Below, one piece after another: positions 1 through 10,949 of a stretch of DNA of 64,000 nt. The notes below the pieces were generated by a model, which did no database searches, was not told the origin of the DNA, and worked only from the letters and a program-made list of their open reading frames with translations. The translations under genes and the position numbers were made by a program. Numbering within the stretch: the stretch's first letter is position 1; every line of letters starts with the position of its first letter. Source of the DNA: Eretmocerus hayati (Eukaryota > Arthropoda > Insecta > Hymenoptera > Aphelinidae); assembly GCA_029851415.1 (NCBI GenBank), contig CM056742.1, positions 91,502,748 to 91,566,747 of the forward strand, written 5' to 3'.

Positions 1-2418
1 AGGGTTTTAAATCAAAGGGGAAACTACATATCGTTACAACTTGTCATTTGAGAGTTGAAGAGGAAATAAAAATCTTATCTTATTATTTCAACGATACTCA
101 CTACATCCTTCATGATAATAGGGTTCTTACTACTTTCCTCATATATTTCAGTGAATAGATAGGACGTCCTTTATCCCAAATGAGGGACTAATTCAGAACA
201 GATGATCACAATCTACCGCGCACCAAATTTTGATCACCTTGAGATTGATTTTCATACAAAGTTGTGAGTACACGGAAAAAAATAGTTTGTTGGAATCACA
301 AACGCCCGTTTGTTGGCTCTTAAATTTGTTATATTTACAAATGAATTTGTGAATATCACAAATAAAGGGTTTTACAAACGGATGTTTTGTTAGTCCAACA
401 AATGTTTGGTTTGTTAGATTTCTACGTTATAGTCCGGTCTCCGGTGGACCTTTTGTTGGTCCGTAAGGCTCCAGCGAGGTGACTACATCAATGTGTAGAG
501 GGCATTTTCCTAAAAATTCTCCACCCTAGGTGGGCATTGTGCGTTTGTTCAAACCGCGGAGCTATGAATTTTTTAAATAATTAATTTTGAGGTCGTATAT
601 GTCCGTCGTGCTCCAGTGCTCACCATATGTTTATTTGGAAGTTTCTTCAGCGTAGATTGCAATAACGTCGAGGTGGGCATTCTAGGTCTGTTCAAGATTG
701 GAAAATTTGAGGGGTGAAAGGTCGATTTTTGTTGATAAAGTGGTAAAATGACCATTTTTCGCCAAAAAACTCAAAAACAATGTGCTTAAACGAAATTTTA
801 CAGAAATACTTTTCTGTTCATCTTCCTGAGATCTTTCAATTTGTATTCCTGTGTTTTTTCTCAGAAATGCGTCATTTCTGAGATACTGGCCTTGCAAGAT
901 GTGGAAACGGGAGTTTCAAACCTATCTTTGCGTGTAACTCACGAATGATGCGGTTGAATTCTGCAAGAACACTTCTCGTTTATCTCTTCAAGATCTTCTG
1001 ATTCGCATTGATGGATTATCTCAGTTATGACCCACTTCTGAGATATCGACCTTGCAAAATGTGGTCGATGAAAGTTATGAACGTTTTTGGCACCTAACTA
1101 CGGAATATTGCACTGGATCGAGATTTGACATGACTGATCTTATCTAGACGCAAGAACCTTGTTTCTTGTACGTTATTCTTCTCATCATTGAAATCTTATC
1201 ATTTATCAGGAATAAATCGATTCGATAAAATGGGAGATATTGAATGAATTCTCGTGGCATATTTCGACCCAATGTTCAAAACAAATTTTTTAATCAAATT
1301 GGAGTGATCAAATATTTCAACACCAATGAAACTTTGCGGGAAAACACAGATTCGGCTGCATTTCACTCGAGTTTGACATGATGCTCACCACATCGAGATC
1401 ATCGGTACTCAAGAATGCGACTCTCGTCTAATGTATAATTTCATATGGATCATAACAATCGATGCAACTATTGCGGATTCCATAACAACATCGGCCACTA
1501 CCTAGCGGATTGTTGTTGAAACATTTTTGCGAGAGAACTTCTTTGCGACGACCCGTTACACGAGGATATGATTCATCGATTTTACGGTAAGTGACACTAT
1601 TTTGCCATGGCAATAAATCTAGTTTCTGTGATGAACAATATACATCAGAATGAGACGATCAAGGTGGGGATTCAGGAATAATTCATATATTGTTGATGGT
1701 CATACACATTCGATTGGGAAGAGCAAGTTACTACGGGAGTGCCGAAAAACGTTCATGGCTCATATCGGATCTAATGGAGTGAGGAAAACTACAGTAGAGC
1801 TCATTCGGAATCGCTCGGTCCACGAAAGCACATCCAATCGGTACACCCGAACGCTGTGACATGTCAATTTCTGATTTCCCGTTTTTTTGCACATGGTCAG
1901 ATCCTGTACTTTTTCACATTATCTGATCGATTTCAGAATTGTCCACTCCTTTGAAGACATCCAAGCAGTGAGAATAAGACATGTTATTGGCGTCCACGCC
2001 TTGGAGAAACATCCCACAGCTATTTTTACTATCTTGACAGCTAAAGTCAAATGTTTCAGAGATGCCCCATTAATCGACTTTGAAAATATGATCACCCTCT
2101 GCAGACAATTCTAGATTCGATGATTGGCATTTTTCATTTGGAAATCGAATCTAGCTTCTCGAAACTGCGCCAAACGGATTTACCGATAAAGTGAAAACTT
2201 AAAAATTTTTACAAGTGCACTGGAATCTTTCCTCCTTGGCGGAATCATGTAACGACTGAGCCGAAAAATGTCGTGGAAATGTTATTTCGAGCCTCAATGG
2301 GTTGAAGCAGATCATTTTGCGACTTTGTCGCGTGATACTAGTCACAGCGCGTCGTACTCACTTTGAAATTCCCCTCGCAAATTCATATTATTATCCTGTA
2401 GATCACCGACAGGAGAAT
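1..2418. other. No recognisable gene
   Basis: AT-rich sequence with only short open frames. Positions 285-425 hold a cluster of ACAAA/TTTGT words, some pairing as ACAAATTTGT, that looks like decayed repeat sequence. I see no domain, splice structure or RNA gene. The small frames at 1428-1613, 1650-1859 and 1887-2114 carry no recognisable motif and are most likely chance. Confidence 0.5.
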
Positions 2419-3006
2419 ATGGGGGAAAAAAGAAATTTGTATGACCCCGCTTGGGAAAAGGACCCAGTTCTGAAAGAATGGGTTGCTAGCGTTCCTGATG
2501 ATCCGGAGTCAGCATATTGCAGAATTTGCGAAACACCATATAGAGCCATAAGGGATTCGCTGTTACGCCATGCCCAATTTAATGAAAAACATATAAAGAG
2601 ACAAGAACTGATAGATGATATACAAAATGCTGGCCCCTCGGCCGGCCATGCGCCGCCGGAAGGGACCGATATGATGGACTGCCAACCAGAAACCATTCCA
2701 CCTCCAACAGATGATCACAACGATAATGAACGCGGGTCTAATAATGGCCCTTTGAATGCAGATAATGAAGAGAACCGAAGTGCATTGATCAAAATACAAG
2801 ATACCCACATGAGCTTCAATAACACCGAAACGATTTCAGTACCAAACAGTTTCCAGAGTTATGATCCCAATGAGCCCTTAGCGGGTCGTTTGGCCGTTGT
2901 TGGTGATAGCACAATAGCCTCATCAATAGCTAATTCAGACGCACGTATTATCAATGAAGTAGCAGGTGTTTGTACAGCATGGATTCTATTGGATTTTTTT
3001 GAGTGA
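2419..3006 (+). CDS. Small zinc-finger protein, hAT/BED-like
   Basis: ORF of about 195 residues when started at the ATG at 2419. The open frame runs back to 2302, but that part carries no motif. Near the N-terminus a Trp-Asp-x-Leu-Lys-x-Trp stretch leads into CRIC, followed by a spaced His and His (RHAQ, EKH). This is a C2H2-type finger of the sort placed at the front of hAT-family transposases and proteins derived from them in insects. The remainder is acidic and polar, rich in Asn, Asp, Glu and Pro, and probably disordered. No DDE region or dimerisation domain follows within the next 2 kb. It could be a truncated hAT copy, an exon of a longer gene, or a domesticated DNA-binding protein. DNA binding is inferred from the finger alone. 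Confidence 0.45.
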   Translation: MGEKRNLYDPAWEKDPVLKEWVASVPDDPESAYCRICETPYRAIRDSLLRHAQFNEKHIKRQELIDDIQNAGPSAGHAPPEGTDMMDCQPETIPPPTDDHNDNERGSNNGPLNADNEENRSALIKIQDTHMSFNNTETISVPNSFQSYDPNEPLAGRLAVVGDSTIASSIANSDARIINEVAGVCTAWILLDFFE

Positions 3007-5432
3007 TTAATTATTCATGCATGCTTGCTTTATTTTGAACTTTTGGAGTGTCGTAGAATGGAAAAATCTACCGGGGTAATCTGGGCCACTTTTCTTTTAA
3101 AAGATAACTAGAGATCTCGTTTACCACGCAGAATGTATGGCGGACCATTCCAAAGCTATATCTTCATTACAGAATGTAAAACGCTGAGCGACGTTCCACA
3201 AAGAAACGATTTCAAGTTGATTACAAAGAAATGACCCGGACTACCCCCTTTCATGTTATCATACACCTTCATTACTCCCACATACCTCACCATACACCAT
3301 GACCAAATTCACCAATCCTCATTCATTCACACTCCCTCCTTCGTATTTATGGGTTACAATTTACGAAATTTGATTTAAGATTCGAGAATGCACCAGTTTT
3401 AATCAGTGACGAGTACGTGATGTAATATACTTGATCTTATCAGATATATAGGAGACGCATGAATAGCTTTTCGGGTTCAGGAGTTCTTGCAGGTTTTTCT
3501 AGATTATGCCAGGCTTTGATTATGCTCGTCGTAACTGAAAATGGGATCACGCGCGCGACGTCTATTTTTTAGTTGGATGGAAAATTCATAGTATTTGTTC
3601 GGGATTTTGGATCATCTTACATAACTCTTGAGTTCTCAATGCTGCTCGATACAATGAAATGAGTATGTCATTGTATACTTTTGAATAATCAAATTCTCGA
3701 AAAAAGAGCTATGGATTTTAATGTGGAAAACTGTAAGGTAGAAGTTGTTGTCATTTTGTTGTCATTCCACATCGTAAATTTATACCGCTCGCGGACTGAT
3801 GCTCAATCTTTTCCATGTGAATCTAGTAATATCAAATTCAGTTGTACACGTCGTGAATTCTAGTATTTGCTGGCTCTCTATAATTCTTTATTGGCATGTG
3901 AATTCAGTACAATATATTCGGTGTTTGAGGGGTGCATATTTTTCACGACGAGCTGGCCGTGAATAAAATGCATTCCTGCAACATCGGATATAATATCAAA
4001 AAATTCACATGACTTTGGTTCCGGCACTAGTGCAGAAAACTAAATCTAGGACTCTCATCACGAAAATACGCGTTTCCACAGCTAGATGTCTTAACTAAGT
4101 TTGACGATAATGCCTAGTTCAACTAAAAAACATTCGTTCTATCGTGCAGGTTTCTCGAGTATTTATTCAATCATGATCCTACACCTATCCTTTGACTTGA
4201 GAATAAATTTGTAGTTACTCAGTATTTACGTATGGACCACAGATCCGCTCTTCTGGAACGTAACATTCTGTTATTCATTTCTTTATAAATAATAACGCTT
4301 CCTGATAACCTTCATATTTAATTTGGGTACTAGTAGTAGAGATTGTAGATTTACGTATTCCAGTACCATTTTTCTATTCCTACATGATCCTTCAAAATTT
4401 CCAACCGTGTTTGAGTACTACGATCAGCAACATTTTTTGGTTGAAATAATACATTAACCAAACCGAAATTTACAATTCTACATAAATTGTAAGTGTCAAC
4501 CTCGTTTGGTATAGTTTCCAGGTATCAGGATTGTTGTTGAATGTCACAGGCTTAATTTTCATAGATCCACCCGTTTTTCGTCTTGTCTTTGAGATTTTTT
4601 TTCGGGTTGCAAATGTTCGTAGACCATCCATCACTTCAACGAAGTTTCACCTGTACAGCTTGATAATGATTGTCATTTTATGGAACTACTATACGCTTTC
4701 GAAAATGTATATATCTTATGACGATGGTGATGTTGCAACTTGACGCTTTCGAAGATTTATGTTTCTCATCAATCACAACTACTAACATAATAGCGAACTT
4801 TAATTTCGTGAGCATTTAGTGTATGCGATTAGAAAGTAAAATTGTAATGCCTTATGATAGAATAATCTATGAACTGAAAAGGAGTTGTTTCAATTTTTAG
4901 ATCGTCCCTGTCGCCTGGTATAAAGTTGGAGTTACTTGTATTCATTGTGGAGGACTACATAAGGGCGTCGTACAAATAATATTACAGCACGATAACTCTG
5001 GAAAATGACATCATTATAACAGTATCAAATTTGAATGACGACAATGACTTGTTAGAGCTAATAATAATATCTTAATATTTTAATATCTTTAAATGGCGCC
5101 TCATGAGATGTACAGGAATCGTCGACCGAACGTTGCAAATGTTGAAAATTGCCAAAGTAATCGTGCCGTAACATTCTCTCGGTTGAGCTTCATGTAGCTC
5201 CACAAGACCAACTTAAGTGATTCCAATTTTCAATCCACGAATCAAATTCTCACGTCACGAAGCCCACGAAGAGTAATATTTTGGTTATTGTGTTATTTCA
5301 ATTTCAAAGTTTCGCTGATCAGCAGTGTTGTCGTGAATATTTTCTCTTTCACTCCCTTCTGAAGCCCATGTACTATCATCTATTACGCGTTTTTGACGTT
5401 CGGTGATAATTGGTAAATTGTCCATCGATTCG
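3007..5432. other. No recognisable gene
   Basis: AT-rich DNA with no convincing coding signal. The frames at 3681-3863 and 4531-4743 are short, carry no motif and are not supported. Confidence 0.5.
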
Positions 5433-5447
5433 TGTGTGTGTGTGTGT

Positions 5448-5518
<71 letters not shown>
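5433..5518. repeat. (GT)n microsatellite
   Basis: About 85 bp of nearly pure GT dinucleotide, interrupted by one TATG. It continues as a looser G/T-rich tail to about 5540. It produces a spurious Val-Cys repeat in translation. Confidence 0.95.
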
Positions 5519-5519
<1 letters not shown>

Positions 5520-5540
5520 CGGTGGGTGAGTGTGTGCGTT

Positions 5541-6924
5541 TTGAGAACTGTAGTTTTTCGGTTATATCATGAAATAATGCGATATACTAGACGTCCCATT
5601 TTTGAGTGGATTGCTTTTCAGATCACGGTAGATATTCTGTTTGTGCTTTTTTGGTGCTGGTAGAAGATATGGATTGTAAGTATGGTGCGCTGGATACATT
5701 GGTGAATTGGACATTAAACAGTGTGCATGTTTAGGGTTGGAGTCATTAGACAATAGCATGAAATAATGTGCTGAACTAAAGTCTCATTCTTCCGCGGATT
5801 GTTTTTTCAGATAGGAGTGTTGTATACTGTGTACGTGGTTCCTCAGTGCTCGTTAACAAGATGGTTTCGGAGTATTCATTCCTCGTCAGAAATTTGGAGT
5901 CCACGTACGATCCACACTGTATTTTATGCCCAGGATCGAATTCAGCCGTTGCAAAAATAGTTTCGTGTTGATGAAGAACACTCTCCCGAGGCGAATTTCT
6001 GGGTTTGCACAATGTAAGCATGTAGATTATGATGTCCGTTATGTATAAGATTGATACTCTTACTGATCGAGATAATATTTACGATCGTTAATAATCATCC
6101 ACAACGAAAACCAATTTGAAGATATATCTTTAGCGTCTAGCGTTCTATTAACTCTATGAGAGTTGAGAACTTGCTCTCAACTCCAAAATCAAATGCTTTT
6201 ATTGCACTTTGCATCGGTATATAGGGCTTTGTTACCATATCTGGTGGTGCTCTTATTTTCGGCTTCCGGTTCAACATTAAATCATAATCATGAGCGGCAT
6301 TTCACATCAGCCAATCGCAATCATGAATATATGGGTGATTCCGCCGAAAGTGGGATTTTTTGGAGCCAGAATCGTCACCAGGAGTGATTTGGTCAATAAA
6401 TTATTTCAGCCCCAGACGAGTTTTGGTGAGTCGTTGTAGTTGGTTTCCACTTATTTTGGCACAAAGAGGAAGCACTTAGAGCTACGTAGCTCAAAATTGA
6501 AGCCGGATCAACATACGTTGAGGGACTTTCGTCTTTAAATTCTACAGATGTGGAATTAATTCTTAGAGGAAGACGCTGCGATCGGGGGACACTAGATATT
6601 TTTTGAAACCCGGGCTGCAATTTTTGATGTCTTGACACTAATTTTTCTTCCCGGATACGTTAATGAATCGAATTATAATTTATTGAGAAAGAAGGAATTT
6701 TCCTCCACAGGTAGTATTTGCACTGACTTATTAAGTATAGATATGCTCAAACTTTTGATCAGATTTAGTACAATGTTTAATATATGGTGTTACATTATAA
6801 AATGATATACTCATATTATGATTAGTATACTTGAGCTGCTATATAAACAGATATATGTTACTCCACTCCTACCAAACTCTCACTATATATATGGTATTCG
6901 TTTACGTCGAAAATTTGGAACTTC
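5541..6924. other. No recognisable gene
   Basis: AT-rich DNA with only short open frames on both strands and no identified domain or repeat. Confidence 0.45.
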
Positions 6925-7768
6925 TATATATAAGGTAAGTGTACCCAACTTGCCTCTGTACCCAACTTGCCCCCATATGCCGATCTCAGGAATGGGCGCT
7001 CGTTGACCTTCCCGCAACTCTTTTTTACGTTTGTTATGTTAAAATATGAGAAAATACGTAGTTTTCAACGACCCCGGATCGATTCTGCGTTCTCCAGAAA
7101 ATATAAAGTGAGTTTTCCATTTTTCGTGTTTGCACGGCTAAGAAATCACCGAGGAAATCACGTTCACTAAAACCGGTGCCAATTTATTTTTATTCGACCA
7201 ATCTTGACGTACCTTAGCGCATTCGATTTCTTGTCTCAATACCTTCAAAATCCGCTCTTCAGGGTTGCAGAACTCTGATTTGGAGCGGTTTTATGTACAA
7301 AACACGAAGATGGTTCGAGAATCAAGAAGGCCGACATCGGAGTGTACCCAACATGCCCCCATATGGTTATTTCGGAAAGGCGTGCAGTATGGCTTTTTTT
7401 ACCACTCAGAACGTGTTTATCACGTCAAAATGGGTCGGAAACGATGTCTTGGGCCAGCTCAAAGCTACAAATGTCTCTGCACGGTGATCAAAATGGATCA
7501 AAGCGATTTTATTCAGTTCATCGCCGATTTACATTGTTTCAAATGATGGGGGCAAGTTGGGTACACACTTTTGTAAACTCTCAAAAATCACCTTTTGGGA
7601 GAATTCAAACAGTTCGGCTCCACTCCATCCAAATTGGACGTATCTTAGCTCATTTCAAAGGTCTTGAGACAAGCTTCAAAATGAGTTGAAGTACGTTGGA
7701 AAATATTGAGATTAGCCAGAATTATTAAGAAAATGGCTTAATGGGGGCAAGTTGGGTACACTGACCTA
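6925..7768. mobile_element. MITE with GTGTACCCAACTTGCC ends
   Basis: Both ends read inward as AGGT(A/C)AGTGTACCCAACTTGCC: left from about 6933, right complement ending about 7766. The left end repeats the GTACCCAACTTGCC word twice. A related motif also occurs inside (about 7342 and 7547). Diverged relatives of the same sequence lie in both arms of the foldback element at 24.7-25.6 kb and 31.3-32.2 kb, sharing the stretch after the terminus (CCCCCATATG, GATCTCA, GAATGGGC). No transposase is visible. Open frames starting MPPY arise from the repeated CCCCCATAT terminus and are not genes. The superfamily is not decided; both ends lie in TA-rich sequence. Confidence 0.7.
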
Positions 7769-8586
7769 ACTAACGAGGTTAGATTTGACCGCGTGCAAGA
7801 AAGATCGAACGTCGTTTACGAATTTCCTTGGATATGGATGTGTTTTCTGTTGATGCACCAAAATGCGTTATCGCTTAATTAATCATTCCAACGTTGAAGG
7901 GAAATTCTCATATGTTCGTTGAACTAAGAATTTGATTCGGAAGAGCTGTTATTGAGTCTCGGAACGAGCCGAGAGCGCTTCGGATCCATCTGGTGGCGTT
8001 AATGACTTTTGGTGCTCTCTGTTTGCTACGTTTGAGTGGTTGTAGCGGCCGACACTGAGTTTTAGTTCTTGAGCACTAATTTTTGCTTCCCACGCGCCAA
8101 TTTTTGGTGCCTGTGTGACGGGAGAGAAATTTTGTTGCGGGATCACTAAAATTTGATGTTGAATCTTTAAATTTTGCTGCGGATACTACACTTTTTGATG
8201 GGAGTCAATGCTGTCCCCCCAGATGGAGCCGATCGCAGCAATTTTTCATTTCGAGAGTTTCTCAGAGTATATCGAGTTTGAGGGGGACGGAAAGGACATT
8301 TCGCCTCTAAAATTATTCCCACGGCTCGAAAACTGATCTTAGACTCTTTTCCGCATAGACTTGCTCTAATGCAATAAAATACAAGAAAAAAATGTGTATT
8401 ATAAAGCGATATAGCGCGTTGGGGAGGAGCACGACAAGGGGACGAAAAGGACAGGAAATTTTGTATGCCACTTTGAAAACACGTGTATATGGTGCATTCG
8501 GCTGCGGATTCGAGTTTCTGGCTAATATCGCGCATCGATTACGTGTATTTGGGTCGGTTCCTAGATGACAACCTCGTTGGAAAGGC
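7769..8586. other. No recognisable gene
   Basis: No convincing coding or repeat signal. The minus-strand frame 8167-8535 has no recognisable domain. Confidence 0.4.
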
Positions 8587-8590
8587 TTAA

Positions 8591-8979
8591 GGCCAGACCG
8601 TAGTCCACCGCCATATTGAATGTAGCCCTGAATCCGTTCGGAGGATAAGTCGAATTCTACTCGACCAAATGACTTGGAATTCTACATGAATCTATAGAAT
8701 GCATGTCTCAATGGCGATACGAAGCCATATGTGTTGATTCCACTCAAAAAAGTATCTAGGCGAGGTGTATACAAACGTCGTCTGCTCAAGAACGGCAACA
8801 TACGACGTCTCGAGTAAGCTCCATCTAGACACTTTCTTTCAGTGAAATTGACATGTTTGGCTTGGTAACGCCATCAATACGAGCAGTGTGTAGGTGCATG
8901 TAAAATCTCAAATCATTTGGTCAGGTAAAAATCGACTCATCCTCCTGATTTAGAGCTTTTGGCGGACTACGGCCTCACC
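8591..8979. mobile_element. 389-bp MITE flanked by TTAA
   Basis: Imperfect terminal inverted repeats: left GGCCAGACCGTAGTCC, right (complement) GGTGAGGCCGTAGTCC. TTAA lies immediately outside on both sides (8587-8590 and 8980-8983). A TTAA duplication is typical of piggyBac and Kolobok elements. The interior has no open frame of note, so the copy is non-autonomous. The TTAA, ends and spacing are seen directly; the superfamily is inference. Confidence 0.65.
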
Positions 8980-9232
8980 TTAATGGACAATTGGGGACTT
9001 TGCTGGGCTAATCAGTACTGTGCGAACGATTTCGATGCAAACCCGTTTTCAAAATGTTGGAGGGCCGTGTTCTAGCTGAGGTTTCAATTTGAACTCGCAA
9101 AGTGGTGGATTATGTTATTTGAAGTATCACAAATTTGAGTGCATACCTACATATAGGAACTTTTGACTCTGCATATGCGTCGTGATGAATTCAAAATTCG
9201 AAGTCGGGTTGCCTACAAGATACGGCATGGAC

Positions 9233-9240
9233 ATTTCGAC
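9233..9240. repeat. 8-bp target-site duplication, left copy
   Basis: ATTTCGAC, repeated exactly at 9611-9618 on the other side of the hAT-type MITE. Confidence 0.8.
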
Positions 9241-9610
9241 CATGGTGGAAAGGAAATAAGGTGTGCTCGTGCGCAGCACGAGCGCCCCTGGCCAATCAGG
9301 TTTTGCGCCCGATCGGAAGCCATGTCTATTCTTTAGCCAATCAAATTCAAGCGGGAATAATTGTGAGTTCTAAACACAATCCAGATGAATTCCAATCTCA
9401 CTCCCACGTCGGACTTAACTCGAATTCACGCGACGGTAAGGCATTATTGATCCTAGAAAAAGTCAAGAAAGTTCAAACGAACAAATTGTGAAAGCCGAGA
9501 GTTGATTACTCCCAATGAAGTAAACAGTCAAGATGGCTGCCGGTGGGCGCTGCGCAGAACGGGTCAGTGCTCGTCTTCCGGACGAGCACACCTTATCTTT
9601 TTCCACCATG
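9241..9610. mobile_element. 370-bp hAT-type MITE
   Basis: The ends are CATGGTGGAAA at the left and TTTCCACCATG at the right. The inverted similarity continues through AAGGTGTGCTCGT on both sides. The direct repeat ATTTCGAC (8 bp) flanks it exactly, at 9233-9240 and 9611-9618. An 8-bp duplication with ends starting CA is characteristic of hAT elements. The inner part contains GC-rich GTGCTCG/CGAGCAC words. There is no transposase. The exact TSD suggests a fairly young insertion. Confidence 0.8.
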
Positions 9611-10605
9611 ATTTCGACCCTTCAGCAAGCACTACAAATTACAGAAACGTTAGGGTCGTCTCAAAAACTGTCAACATAGTTGCAGACCAGCAGGATATAC
9701 CCTAGAAAATTGTTATAAGGTTCATTTCAAGTCGTAGAAACTTGGGGGAGCTTGGAACACGGAAAATCTCACTTTCGGCGGAACCATTAATAAGAGTTCT
9801 GGGGAAATGACAGGGATCACCTTATTGGTCTTGTCAGCAGTCTTCGCGACTCCGCATTCTTTGCGACGAATGACTTTACCGACCCAATTCAGATTTTTTA
9901 GGTTATATTCACGTGCAGCTGCGTCAGTGTGTGATGACCCTGATCACCAGAAGTTCATTGATTAGATGCGTTTATTACGCTTCATCGAGCTCATATAGTT
10001 TTCTCCCGAGTTGTCTCGTCTATTGTTTCCCAAATTTTCGTGCCCGATCACATATTTGTAAACACGTGTTCGTGCAGGTTCGGGGCGCAGGTGCGTGAGC
10101 CAGCGTGAGCTACAGGGATGGTGAGATCGGTATCGATGCGACTGTAGTGAGTGGCGCTCATCACCCATCTCATTGGCACCGAAATTCAAATACGAGAATC
10201 GACAGGCGCAGATCATTCTTCTCCAAGCACCGCGTCCTCTAACTACGTCCTTTTTTCCAGATGATTTTTGTCATTCTATCCAATTTCATCACCTCAATAC
10301 TATGCCAAGGTTGACAAAGTTTCTTAGAAAACGTTACTTAGAAATTCTTTTCAACTATGACTTATTATGTGTGGTTCATACCGATGAAATCGTTCGTGCT
10401 ATCCGACGTCAATGTTGGGATTGTGAGGTGCGATTCGAGAGTATCCACTGTGTACTATGACTGTAACCGATGTCTCACTAGTTCTATCCTCATCTCCGCT
10501 GTGCTAGTCGCGTCTGGGGCCTTATTCCGAAGTTGAGACGCGCTAACGCTGATTACGCGGTAACGATGATCGCTCATTAGTTCCGTGGAAGACCGCCATG
10601 CATAA

Positions 10606-10646
10606 GCGAGGGGGCGCTAAATGTTGATGCAGAAGCGCCCCCTCGC
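10606..10646. repeat. Short GC-rich hairpin
   Basis: A perfect 13-bp inverted repeat, GCGAGGGGGCGCT at 10606-10618 and its complement at 10634-10646, with a 15-nt loop. It is GC-rich in an AT-rich setting. No poly-T run follows closely, so a terminator-like role is not supported. Confidence 0.7.
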
Positions 10647-10949
10647 TAGGCTCGGTAAAATGTTGCGATCACACACCACCACGTGGGGTGCAGTTTCCTT
10701 CGCTACCATAATGTTGTACTGAAGTCTCAAAAGTAGGTACGTCACCTTTCGTCGCGGTACACTATTTACACTGTCAGGAATACGAAAATACACGATGCTA
10801 CTGTTCCACCGGCGCCAGCGTATGATGGAAAATTATGTAATCTCGCAAACGAACAACTCTGTATACATTATACGAATTTACACTCACTTTGTATACATTT
10901 CGCATCAGTCAGATGTTCGTCACATTAGAATGATAAAGTTTCAATAACT

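Noticed and set aside
5403..5663. Val-Cys-rich ORF
   Set aside because: Translation of the GT microsatellite.
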